Shown here: piece after piece, positions 5,894 to 13,837 of the stretch
Numbering within the stretch: the first letter of the stretch is position 1
Layout of the letters: every line of letters starts with the position of its first letter
NCBI GenBank assembly: GCA_036350795.1
Contig: JAZBNV010000079.1
Coordinates: 1-21,145 of the forward strand
Source of the DNA: JAUVKT01 sp036350795
GTDB lineage: Bacteria > Bacteroidota > Bacteroidia > Bacteroidales > VadinHA17
Direction of reading: 5' to 3'
DNA: 21,145 bases
Program-made: the position numbers and the translations under genes
Notes under the pieces: model-generated
The model's input: only the letters and a program-made list of their open reading frames with translations
Told to the model about the DNA's origin: nothing
The model's database searches: none

Positions 5894-7267
5894 ATGAAAA
5901 AAACTGTTTTTATTATATTTTGTTTAGTATCAATATCATATATTTCTTCAGGCCAGGATAAGGCATGGACCCTGGAGGAGTGTATACAGCATGCCATTGA
6001 TAATAATATTACCATCAGGCAGCAGGAATTACAGACAAGCTACCAGGAGAATACCCTTTTCCAGTCAAAAATGAGCAGGCTGCCCTCGCTTAATGCAAAT
6101 GCAAGCAATAACTACTCTTTTGGCAGGGCACTCGATGAAACAACCTACCAGTTTACTGAAAATGAAAGCGTGGTATCGGCAAATTTTTACGGTGGGGCAA
6201 GTGTCATTCTCTTCAACGGGCTTCAGACACTTAATACAATTAAGCGCAACGAATATGACCTTGAAGCCAGCCAGCGCGATCTGCAGGTAATTAAAGATAA
6301 TATCTCACTCTCTGTCGCTCTTGGCTACCTCCAGATACTGCTGAATAAGGAACTGGTAAGCGTAACCGAAAACCAGCTTAATACCACCAGGGAGCAGATA
6401 CTGAAAACATCCAAAATGGTTGACGCCGGCAGCCTGGCAATGGGTAACCTGCTTGAAATACAAGCCCAGGCAGCTCTCGAAGAATCGCAGCTCATAAACA
6501 TCCAGAACAGTCTCAGCCTGTCATACCTCGATCTTGCCCAGCTCCTTGAGCTGGAGTCGCCCGAAGGATTTGAAATAATCATTCCTGATATAAGCATTAA
6601 TGAACTGGGTGTTGTAACAGACAATGTAAGGGAAATTTACCAGGAAGCAGAAAGCCGCCGGCCTGAAATTGAAAGTGCAAAACTCAAGCTTAAAAGTGCC
6701 GAATATGGTCTTAAGGCAGCAATGGGAGCGAGAAGCCCGCGGCTGAGCCTTAGTACAAGTTTCAGTACCGGCTATTCAGATATCAGGCAGCGACTGCTTG
6801 GTATCGATCCTGTTACAGGACCTGAATACGGGCCTTACAGTTTTGCTGACCAGATTAACGATAACATCAACTATGGCATTGGCCTTTCGTTGAACATTCC
6901 AATTTTTAATGGCTGGCAGGTAAATACCGGGATCAGCAATTCCAGAATTAATATTCTTAACTCACAGTATACACTGGATGCATCGCGCAAGCAACTTTAC
7001 AAGAATATACAGCAGGCCTATGCTGATGCCGAAGCCAGCCTGAAGTCGTACCATGCCAGTGAAAAAGCTGTTGAGTCGATGTCAGAATCTTTCAGGTACT
7101 CGGAGCAGAAGTTCAACGTCGGAATGGTTACCCCGATAGAATATAATGCTGCAAAAAACCAGTTACTAAGGGCACAGTCGGATCTTGCGCAGTCGAAGTA
7201 CCAGTACCTTTTTAAGATCAAGGTTCTTGACTTTTATCGTGGCAAACTCTTATCATTAAATAACTAG
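5894..7267 (+). CDS. TolC-family outer-membrane efflux protein
   Basis: A 457-residue precursor with an N-terminal signal peptide (KK followed by a hydrophobic stretch, likely cleaved near residue 20 before QDKAW). The mature part begins with WTLEECIQHAIDNN, the usual start of TolC-family proteins. It has the internal duplication of the family: two long helical regions, each linked to a short beta-rich segment (around NFYGGASVILFNG and GIGLSLNIPIFNGW). These build the outer-membrane barrel and periplasmic tunnel of a type I or tripartite efflux system. No N-terminal lipid-attachment cysteine is seen. It precedes the adaptor gene by 23 bases and the two are almost certainly co-transcribed. The stop is TAG (7265-7267). 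The substrate cannot be inferred. Confidence 0.93.
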   Translation: MKKTVFIIFCLVSISYISSGQDKAWTLEECIQHAIDNNITIRQQELQTSYQENTLFQSKMSRLPSLNANASNNYSFGRALDETTYQFTENESVVSANFYGGASVILFNGLQTLNTIKRNEYDLEASQRDLQVIKDNISLSVALGYLQILLNKELVSVTENQLNTTREQILKTSKMVDAGSLAMGNLLEIQAQAALEESQLINIQNSLSLSYLDLAQLLELESPEGFEIIIPDISINELGVVTDNVREIYQEAESRRPEIESAKLKLKSAEYGLKAAMGARSPRLSLSTSFSTGYSDIRQRLLGIDPVTGPEYGPYSFADQINDNINYGIGLSLNIPIFNGWQVNTGISNSRINILNSQYTLDASRKQLYKNIQQAYADAEASLKSYHASEKAVESMSESFRYSEQKFNVGMVTPIEYNAAKNQLLRAQSDLAQSKYQYLFKIKVLDFYRGKLLSLNN

Positions 7268-7290
7268 ATCAACCATAATTAATTAAGGAA

Positions 7291-8559
7291 ATGAAATCAG
7301 ATAAACTAATAAAAATACTTGTTCCTCTTGTTGTTGTATTGCTCATCTTCGCAGTAGTAGGGAAGAAACAGGGCTGGTTTGGCAAGGCCTTAACAGTAAA
7401 AGTGGCGATCGAAAAATCTGAAAACAGGTCAATCATCGAAACCATTACTGCCAATGGCAAAATTCAGCCTGAGAAAGAAGTAAAAATCAGCCCCGACGTG
7501 TCGGGCGAAATTGTTGAGCTGACAGTAAAAGAAGGAGATTATGTACATGTTGGCGATCTTCTGTTTAAGATTAAACCCGATACCTATATGTCGATGCGAG
7601 ACAGGGCCAAGGCCAGTCTTGAGTCAGCCAGGGCCAGGCAATCGCAAACGCAGGCCCAGTTTATCCAGGCAGAACTATCGTACAAAAGGAGTAAGCAACT
7701 TTTCGACCAGCAGACCATTTCCCTTTCAGAATTCGAACAGGCTGAAGCCTCCTACAAGGTAGCCGAAGCTGAGGTTGAAGCTGCCAGGTTTTCTGTAAAA
7801 AGTGCCGAAGCATCCCTGAACGAAGCAAATGAAAACCTGATAAAGACAACCGTATATGCTCCAATGGAAGGAACTATCTCAGCCCTGATGGTTGAGCAGG
7901 GAGAAAGGGTTGTTGGAACCGAGATGATGACCGGTACCGAGATACTGAGAATTGCCGACCTTACCAGGATGGAAGCCTGGGTTGAGGTAAACGAAAATGA
8001 CATTATCAAGGTTAATATGAACGACACAGCCATAATTGAGGTTGATGCCTACCTGGATTATAAGTTTAAGGGCGTGGTAACAGAAATAGCCAACTCAGCC
8101 AAAACAGCAGGTATGTCTGCAGACCAGGTAACCACTTTTGATGTAAAGATTTTTGTTTTGCCCGACAGCTACCGTGAGCTTATAAGCGAATCAAGGAAAA
8201 ACCCCTTCAGGCCAGGAATGTCAACTACTGTGGATATACAAACCGAAACCAAATATGATATTCTTACTGTACCTATTCAGGCTGTTACAACCCGTGTCGA
8301 CTCCACGAAAGAAAGATCAAGTCTGGCCGATGAGGAAATAAGAACAATAGTCTTCCTCTCCGACGGAACCTATGCCCTTGCAAAAGATGTAAAAACAGGC
8401 ATCCAGGATAATAACTATATAGAGATAACTGATGGTATTGAACTTGACCAGGATGTTATATCAGCTCCCTTTAGTGCAATAAGCAAGAAGCTGTCAGACA
8501 GCACCTTAATAGAAATTGTATCAAGGGATGAGTTATTTAAAAAGGATAAAAAGGAATAA
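7291..8559 (+). CDS. HlyD/MacA-type periplasmic adaptor subunit
   Basis: A 422-residue membrane-fusion protein with one N-terminal membrane anchor (about residues 8-24). A first lipoyl-like half-motif (GKIQPEKEVKISPDVSGEI, then VKEGDYVHVGDLL) is followed by an alpha-helical hairpin of about 100 residues (roughly 105-190, rich in A, E, Q and S). The second lipoyl half (VYAPMEGTISALMVEQGERV) and beta-barrel and membrane-proximal domains follow. Such adaptors link an inner-membrane transporter to a TolC channel. The organisation is closest to MacA-like adaptors. The TolC partner is directly upstream, but no MacB-type ABC or RND pump follows; tsaB begins 9 bases downstream instead. The transporter must be encoded elsewhere. 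Confidence 0.92.
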   Translation: MKSDKLIKILVPLVVVLLIFAVVGKKQGWFGKALTVKVAIEKSENRSIIETITANGKIQPEKEVKISPDVSGEIVELTVKEGDYVHVGDLLFKIKPDTYMSMRDRAKASLESARARQSQTQAQFIQAELSYKRSKQLFDQQTISLSEFEQAEASYKVAEAEVEAARFSVKSAEASLNEANENLIKTTVYAPMEGTISALMVEQGERVVGTEMMTGTEILRIADLTRMEAWVEVNENDIIKVNMNDTAIIEVDAYLDYKFKGVVTEIANSAKTAGMSADQVTTFDVKIFVLPDSYRELISESRKNPFRPGMSTTVDIQTETKYDILTVPIQAVTTRVDSTKERSSLADEEIRTIVFLSDGTYALAKDVKTGIQDNNYIEITDGIELDQDVISAPFSAISKKLSDSTLIEIVSRDELFKKDKKE

Positions 8560-8568
8560 TCTTTACTT

Positions 8569-9276
8569 ATGATCCTCTGCCTTGAAACTGCCACCAGTAT
8601 TTGCTCGGTTGCTTTAATTAATAACAGCACTATAAGAGGTATCAGGGAAAGCAGCATTGACAAATCTCACGCCTCACTTTTAACTGTTTTTATCCAGGAA
8701 TTGCTTGAAGAAAATAAGCTAAGCGCCACTGATCTGGATGCTGTTGCAATAAGCAAAGGCCCCGGATCGTACACGGGACTCAGGATAGGGGTATCTGCTG
8801 CAAAGGGAATCTGTTACGGCACAGGCATACCTCTTATTGCAGTAAATACCCTCGAAAGCATGTTCAGGAGCTTTATAGCAGAATACCAGGGTACGGGGGC
8901 TGAAAATAAAGACACTCTTTTCTGCCCCATGATAGATGCCAGGAGAATGGAGGTATACTCCTCTGTATTTAACTACGAAGGCAGGGAAATCAGGGAGGTA
9001 GAGGCCGAAATAATTGACGAAAGATCATATGAAAAAATGCTGGACAGGGGTAAGATTGTATTTTTTGGAAATGGAGCCGATAAGTGTGGCGATATAATTA
9101 AGCATAAAAATGCAGTGTTTGTCCAGGGCTTCAGGCTTACAGCCACAGGAATGGCCCTGCCTGCCCTGAAGGCCTTTTCAGAAAAGAAGTTTGAAGACAC
9201 AGCCTATTTCGAGCCATATTACCTTAAAGACTTTATTGCCACCATCCCCAGGAAAAATATTCTCGGGCATGAATAA
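8569..9276 (+). CDS. tsaB: tRNA threonylcarbamoyladenosine biosynthesis protein TsaB
   Basis: A 235-residue protein of the ASKHA fold that partners TsaD and TsaE in making the universal t6A37 modification of ANN-decoding tRNAs. The N-terminal LETATSICSVAL segment and the KGPGSYTGLRIG motif (about residues 64-75), followed by SAAKGICYG, are diagnostic of TsaB; TsaD would carry a metal-binding HxxxH that is absent here. Length is normal. It starts 9 bases after the adaptor gene and is probably its co-transcribed third gene, an association with no functional explanation. The 211-base gap after it carries palindromes and the efp promoter. Confidence 0.94.
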   Translation: MILCLETATSICSVALINNSTIRGIRESSIDKSHASLLTVFIQELLEENKLSATDLDAVAISKGPGSYTGLRIGVSAAKGICYGTGIPLIAVNTLESMFRSFIAEYQGTGAENKDTLFCPMIDARRMEVYSSVFNYEGREIREVEAEIIDERSYEKMLDRGKIVFFGNGADKCGDIIKHKNAVFVQGFRLTATGMALPALKAFSEKKFEDTAYFEPYYLKDFIATIPRKNILGHE

Positions 9277-9359
9277 TTATGTTCACTACCGGTCCTGTTT
9301 TTTATGTATGCTCTTAGCATAAGTACCGTCAGGCATTAAGCTTACTTTTTACTTTTTTT

Positions 9360-9426
9360 CCCGAAATGGAAGAATCTTTGATTCTTATCCATTTCGAGGA
9401 TCCTCGAAAAAGCCGGCTTTTTCGGG
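9360..9426. repeat. Cluster of nested palindromes between tsaB and efp
   Basis: Three adjacent dyads lie here. The first is a long hairpin (9362-9370 with 9388-9396 plus inner stem AGAATC/GATTCT, loop TTT). The second is GAGGATCCTC (9396-9405). The third is a perfect 20-base palindrome centred at 9414/9415 (9405-9424). The ends CCCGAAA (9360-9366) and TTTCGGG (9420-9426) can also pair with each other, closing a larger cruciform. It may terminate tsaB transcription; its right arm reaches within about 20 bases of the efp -7 box, so it could also influence efp. Confidence 0.6.
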
Positions 9427-9445
9427 ACTTTTTGTATTTGATTTC

Positions 9446-9453
9446 TATCTTTG
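9446..9453 (+). promoter_or_regulatory. -7 promoter element of efp
   Basis: TATCTTTG is an exact TAnnTTTG match 34 bases upstream of the efp ATG. The expected -33 position falls on TTTCGG at the right edge of a palindrome, a poor TTTG match. Confidence 0.55.
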
Positions 9454-9487
9454 CGGGGAATTAAGTAAACTGTTTATTAATAAAGAT

Positions 9488-10054
9488 ATGGCAACAACTT
9501 CAGATTTCAGGAACGGAATGGTAATTGAATTTAATAATGCACTTTATACTATTGTTCAGTTCCAGCATGTAAAGCCAGGCAAAGGGCCTGCTTTTGTTCG
9601 GACAAAGCTCAAAAGCCTTACTACAGGAAGGGTTATTGAGAATACCTTTACAGCAGGCGTAAAAGTTAATGATGCCCGTGTTGAGAGGCGTCCGTACCAG
9701 TACCTCTATAAGGATGAAATGGGATATGTATTTATGCATAATGAGACATTCGAACAGATTACCATTGCAGAGAATATGATCGATAACCCTGAATTTCTGA
9801 AAGAAGGAGATATCTGCGAAGTGGTGGTTCATGCAGAAACAGAAAATATATTAAATGTAGATCTGCCCCAGTTCGTGGTAATGGAAGTTACATATACTGA
9901 GCCGGGACTGAAGGGAGATACAGCAACAAATACCCTCAAACAGGCTACAGTTGAATCGGGAGCAACAGTTATGGTTCCTCTTTTTGTTGAGACCGGCGAA
10001 AAAATAAAGATCGACACCCGCGATAACTCATACGTTGAAAGAGTAAAAGAGTAA
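9488..10054 (+). CDS. efp: Elongation factor P
   Basis: A 188-residue translation factor that binds between the P and E sites and relieves stalling at consecutive prolines. All three beta-barrel domains are present: the KOW-like N-domain (about 1-65), the OB domain (about 66-127) and the C-terminal OB domain, ending in DTRDNSYVERVKE. The tip loop HVKPGKGPAF carries the conserved lysine at residue 32, the position modified in many bacteria; no modification enzyme is encoded in the window. Length is typical. It is followed 13 bases later by a SpoIIE-type phosphatase gene, probably in the same transcript. Confidence 0.97.
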   Translation: MATTSDFRNGMVIEFNNALYTIVQFQHVKPGKGPAFVRTKLKSLTTGRVIENTFTAGVKVNDARVERRPYQYLYKDEMGYVFMHNETFEQITIAENMIDNPEFLKEGDICEVVVHAETENILNVDLPQFVVMEVTYTEPGLKGDTATNTLKQATVESGATVMVPLFVETGEKIKIDTRDNSYVERVKE

Positions 10055-10067
10055 TATTTTAATATCA

Positions 10068-11297
10068 ATGGACAATAAATCTTCCAGGAAAAGACTCCAG
10101 ATGTCCAAATTTAAATTGGACTCACTGCTGGAAATTACAAAGTCCATCAATGATAACCTTCCTGCTGAGGAACTTCTTGCCAAATATGAAGCCATCCTCA
10201 GGAACGAGCTTAACATTGGTAAAATATTGATATATAAATACTCAGATCAGTGGGACTGCATATTGAATGCTGGCTTTGACAGGAGTCTGGAAACCTTGAT
10301 TAAACCTGAAAAACACCTTATTAAGTATGAGGATACGGCTATTCTGCCGCATGAAGAACAGTCAGACCTGCCCGAGGTTGAGATAATTATTCCCGTACAG
10401 AACAATAATGTACACCTTGCCTTTGTGCTTATCGGGGATATCGAGGAAGAGGGAACAGGCATGAGCCCAATCCTTAAGCACCTTCGCTTTATCCAGATAA
10501 TCTCAAGCATTATTATCGTTGCAATAGAAAATATCAGGCTCTTCCAGGAAACCCTCGAACAGGAAGTTATGAAGAAAGAGCTTGAACTGGCTGCAAGGAT
10601 GCAAACAATGCTTATCCCCGATAATCAATCATTGCCCGGGACAGAGCTTCTCCAGGTAACAGGATATTACCACCCTCATTATGATGTGGGAGGTGACTAT
10701 TATGATTGCATCAATCTGGGCAATGGAATTACAGGATTCTGCATTGCTGATGTATCGGGCAAGGGTGTTTCAGCAGCTATACTGATGTCAAATTTCCAGG
10801 CCAGCTTCAGGGCATTGTTTACTCCTGAAATAAGCCTCGAAAACCTTATTCATAAATTAAACAGTATTGTTGTGGCAAATGCCTCGGGCGAAAAATTTAT
10901 TACTTTTTTTGTGGCACGCTACAATAAGGATACACGCAACCTGGAATATGTAAATGCCGCTCATAATCCCCCTGTATTCTATGATATTGAAACAGGTGAA
11001 ATCAGACACCTTGAAGCCTCATGTGTCGGGATAGGAATGCTTGACGATATTCCCGTAATAAGTCCGGGCAGCATTCATATTGAGAACCCCTCAAAGATTG
11101 TGCTCTATACCGACGGACTTTCAGAGCTGAAAAATGAAAGAGGAGAAGATATCGGAACAGGCCCGATTATAGATCACATCAGGAATAATGACTCAATTGA
11201 GGAAAATATCAATTCTCTTATAAAGGACCTGGGCATTCCCGATAATAACCCCTCTATGTTCGATGATGTTTCAATTATTGCAGCCAGGTTGCAATAA
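10068..11297 (+). CDS. PP2C/SpoIIE-type serine/threonine phosphatase with N-terminal sensor domain
   Basis: A 409-residue protein. Residues about 15-155 form a GAF-like domain without obvious ligand residues. A helical, probably coiled-coil linker follows (about 155-183). The C-terminal RsbU/SpoIIE phosphatase domain (about 185-409) contains the metal-binding aspartates in GGDYYD (208-213), IADVSGKG (226-233), YTDGLSE (347-353) and the terminal DDVSIIAARL. RsbU-like enzymes dephosphorylate STAS anti-anti-sigma proteins in partner-switching systems; no STAS protein or anti-sigma kinase is encoded nearby, so the target is unknown. It has no membrane segment. Placement directly after efp suggests shared transcription, not a shown functional link. 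Confidence 0.9.
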   Translation: MDNKSSRKRLQMSKFKLDSLLEITKSINDNLPAEELLAKYEAILRNELNIGKILIYKYSDQWDCILNAGFDRSLETLIKPEKHLIKYEDTAILPHEEQSDLPEVEIIIPVQNNNVHLAFVLIGDIEEEGTGMSPILKHLRFIQIISSIIIVAIENIRLFQETLEQEVMKKELELAARMQTMLIPDNQSLPGTELLQVTGYYHPHYDVGGDYYDCINLGNGITGFCIADVSGKGVSAAILMSNFQASFRALFTPEISLENLIHKLNSIVVANASGEKFITFFVARYNKDTRNLEYVNAAHNPPVFYDIETGEIRHLEASCVGIGMLDDIPVISPGSIHIENPSKIVLYTDGLSELKNERGEDIGTGPIIDHIRNNDSIEENINSLIKDLGIPDNNPSMFDDVSIIAARLQ

Positions 11298-11298
11298 T

Positions 11299-11341
11299 CG
11301 CCCGGATGGCTTAGCCAGCTTATAATTTATAGCTCCGGGCG
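11299..11341. terminator. Branched stem structure between convergent genes
   Basis: CGCCCGGA (11299-11306) pairs perfectly with TCCGGGCG (11334-11341). The closed loop contains the hairpin TGGC-tta-GCCA (11307-11317) and an AT-rich imperfect dyad, so it can form a three-way junction. It starts just after the phosphatase stop codon and its right arm lies within the last codons of the convergent O-antigen-ligase-like gene. A bidirectional transcript-end role is likely, but there is no clear T run. Confidence 0.5.
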
Positions 11342-12796
11342 CCTCGATAAGAGCTCCTTGTTTTTTGCCGGATGCAAAGAAAGCAGTGCCGACAAAAACA
11401 TCCAGAAAGGTGCCGATATTTTATCTGTGTCGAGAAAATTATTCAATCCGCCATGTACAACATAAGTCATTAACCCAGCCATCAGGGCAAGGGAGAGAAA
11501 CCTCGTCTGCAAACCCGGGCTTTCCTTCCAGGCCCTGTGCCCCGCCCTGAAAGCCATTATTAATATTAAAATATAAAACAGGCCGGCCGGAATTCCTGAA
11601 TCTGACATTGCTCCCAGGTATTCTGAGTGGGCATTCCCTCCATCGCCAAAATTTGTACTTATACCGGATCGCTCGTGCGAAAGCTGGTAAGGAGCATACT
11701 CAAACTGGTAAGTTCCGGGTCCTGTTCCAAGGAGGGGCTTTTCGGCCATCATACGCAGGGCACATTTCCACCTGTTTATCCTTTCAAGGTTAGAATTGTC
11801 TGAACTTATATTGGATATTGAATTAAGGTGCTCAAGCATATTCGCAGACGAATCCTGGGTATTGGATTTAAGGCCTGTAATAATGGAAGACCATGAAAGA
11901 ATGCCTGCGGCAATAATAACAATCAGCCCCGCCCCTGCCAGCTTCATGGGTATTTTTAAAAGATAAACCAGGGAGAATAAAATGGCTACTGCAAGACTGA
12001 GCCAGGCTGCCCTGCTATACGAAAAAACAAGCCCTGCAATAAAAATAATAAGTACAGATAAATAAAGCAGTTTCCATACGGCTTTCCTGCTACTGCAGAT
12101 AAAATAAATAACAAGAGGCAGCAGGAATGCAACTGCCGCACCAAATGAAGTGTGATCGTTAAAAAATGGCCAGGTTGATGAGTGTGCTGCCTGTCGGTTA
12201 AACAAGCCTGCCGCTCCAAGTCTTACAAGATGGTAAACTATTACCGGTATCATTCCGGCAACAAGAAATTTAAATGACTTTTCCATAAAACCAGCTTTAC
12301 GAAAAAGCTCGTACGACAAGAGGTAAAAAGCAGATATAAACCATAACCTTGCCAGGCTATACTTAAGAGATACCAGGATATCGCTGCCGGTAAAAGAGGT
12401 AAGGAACATCCAGCCCAGTGAGATTCCTATTAAGATTGTCAGTGGCTTCTTCAGAAAATTCCTGTCTCCCTCTCCTGCAACAAAAAGTTTATAAGACACT
12501 ATGATAAGAAGTAAAGCAAGCATTGGTTCGGTTGGCAGAAATAAATCTACGGACAGATCCGGGTAAAGAAACCGAAGCTGTACTGATAGTGGGGTAAGCA
12601 ATAAAAGCAGAAGAAAGAAATTATCGATTGAAACAAGAGCAAGCAGCAGCAGCAATAAAGCCGGTGCAAGCAGGCAGATAAAATAATCCTGTTTTGAAAC
12701 AAACACCAGGCTAACAAGAAGGTAGCATATTGTTGCCAGAAAAATAATCCCGTTCTTAAGTCTGCCCGGCTTTTTAATATATCTGAGCCTATTCAT
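11327..12796 (-). CDS. O-antigen ligase/polymerase-like membrane protein (Wzy_C family)
   Basis: A 489-residue polytopic protein with about 10-12 hydrophobic segments. A large extracytoplasmic loop at roughly residues 310-400 contains GTGPGTYQFEYAPYQ and later GNAHSEYLGAMSDSGIPAG. The glycine-rich turn, the histidine before S-E-Y-L and the following membrane helix are typical of the Wzy_C/O-antigen ligase superfamily, which includes WaaL ligases, Wzy polymerases and exopolysaccharide polymerases. These cannot be told apart here. The ATG lies inside the end of the upstream Wzz-like gene (8-base overlap, ATGAATAG), implying coupled translation. No glycosyltransferase genes flank the pair, so it is not inside a full polysaccharide locus in this window. 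Confidence 0.85.
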   Translation of the reverse strand: MNRLRYIKKPGRLKNGIIFLATICYLLVSLVFVSKQDYFICLLAPALLLLLLALVSIDNFFLLLLLLTPLSVQLRFLYPDLSVDLFLPTEPMLALLLIIVSYKLFVAGEGDRNFLKKPLTILIGISLGWMFLTSFTGSDILVSLKYSLARLWFISAFYLLSYELFRKAGFMEKSFKFLVAGMIPVIVYHLVRLGAAGLFNRQAAHSSTWPFFNDHTSFGAAVAFLLPLVIYFICSSRKAVWKLLYLSVLIIFIAGLVFSYSRAAWLSLAVAILFSLVYLLKIPMKLAGAGLIVIIAAGILSWSSIITGLKSNTQDSSANMLEHLNSISNISSDNSNLERINRWKCALRMMAEKPLLGTGPGTYQFEYAPYQLSHERSGISTNFGDGGNAHSEYLGAMSDSGIPAGLFYILILIMAFRAGHRAWKESPGLQTRFLSLALMAGLMTYVVHGGLNNFLDTDKISAPFWMFLSALLSLHPAKNKELLSRRPEL

Positions 12797-13754
12797 TAAA
12801 TTTTTTCTGTTCTTCCCTCCTTAACGAAGCACTGAAACCTTCAATAAGCATTAGCAGGAACAGCAAAAAAAGTAAGGCCGAAGCAGTGGAGGCAAGACAT
12901 ATTACAGAGCGTCTGGGAAGGGCTTTCTTCTCGGCCGCTTTTGCCCTGTTCACTATCAGCGTATAGCTTAGCTCACCTTCGGCCGACATCCTGGCTTCCG
13001 AGTATTTCTGGTTTATTATCCCAAGGTCGTCGAGAGCCTGTTCGTGCATGCCAAGAAACCTCATCATCTCAGGACTGTAGGGTGTAACAGATATACCATC
13101 CCTGCCATCGGTGGAGTGGTAGCCCGAAACAATAGTTCCTGAAATGTTTTTTATAGAATCTTCAATAGCCCTGACCTTAATTTGCTGCTCCCTCAGCTGA
13201 TATTCAAGGGCATGCAGTTGTTTGATACCGGCCTCCTGCAACATTGCATTAAATGATTTATCTACAAGAGAAGCAATATCATTGGCCATAGCAGCTGCAA
13301 TTTCCGGGTCGGTATCCAGCACATCTATCCTGACTGACATAAACCTTGTTTTGCTGAAAGAGATGTTTTTCTTTAAGCTGTTATCAAGAAGAGTATATGG
13401 ATACTTTGTGCCTTCATCAATATTATAATGATCCAAAAGCCTGTATTTTTCTATAAGGTATTCCTTAATCATATCCGAATGCAGCATCTGTAGTATCTTT
13501 TCAGTTGCCTCTTCATCACCAAAACCTACAACATTGGATCCCTGTTCGAAGATTGCATACGAAGGAGATTCTATATCAGAAGAAGGGTACAGCACTACGG
13601 TCGACTTAAATCGTGGAGTGAGAGTATAGCTGACAAGAGCAGAAATAATAAAAGCAGCCAGGGCTGTTAAAGTGAATAATTTCCAGTGTCTTAGAATAAA
13701 ATTAACTAGCTTAAAAGAATCCAGGCTGAATTCGGGGTAATCTTTGCTGGCCAT
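12789..13754 (-). CDS. Wzz-like polysaccharide chain-length/co-polymerase protein
   Basis: A 321-residue protein with two membrane segments (about 22-48 and 282-305) bracketing an extracytoplasmic domain that ends in helical, coiled-coil-prone sequence. This is the layout of Wzz/polysaccharide co-polymerases, which set glycan chain length with a Wzy polymerase. After the first segment comes TPRFKSTVVLYPSS, the typical start of the Wzz domain. No cytoplasmic tyrosine-kinase domain follows, so it resembles Wzz rather than a Wzc autokinase. It overlaps the ligase/polymerase-like gene by 8 bases and ends with TAG (12791-12789). The pair probably acts together on a surface glycan. A near-consensus -7 box lies upstream. 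Confidence 0.8.
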   Translation of the reverse strand: MASKDYPEFSLDSFKLVNFILRHWKLFTLTALAAFIISALVSYTLTPRFKSTVVLYPSSDIESPSYAIFEQGSNVVGFGDEEATEKILQMLHSDMIKEYLIEKYRLLDHYNIDEGTKYPYTLLDNSLKKNISFSKTRFMSVRIDVLDTDPEIAAAMANDIASLVDKSFNAMLQEAGIKQLHALEYQLREQQIKVRAIEDSIKNISGTIVSGYHSTDGRDGISVTPYSPEMMRFLGMHEQALDDLGIINQKYSEARMSAEGELSYTLIVNRAKAAEKKALPRRSVICLASTASALLFLLFLLMLIEGFSASLRREEQKKFNE

Positions 13755-13780
13755 AACAGAATAAGAGCTTAATTATCATA

Positions 13781-13788
13781 TAAAGATA
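13781..13788 (-). promoter_or_regulatory. Possible -7 element of the wzz-like gene
   Basis: The minus strand reads TATCTTTA, one mismatch from TAnnTTTG, 27 bases upstream of the start codon. No -33 element is recognisable, so this is tentative. Confidence 0.35.
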
Positions 13789-13837
13789 AAACTTAATAGA
13801 TAAATGCACAGAAAGTTGCAGGGAAGTGACAAACAAC

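Noticed and set aside
5894..9276. Complete tripartite drug efflux pump
   Set aside because: No ABC or RND inner-membrane transporter is encoded between or beside the adaptor and outer-membrane genes.
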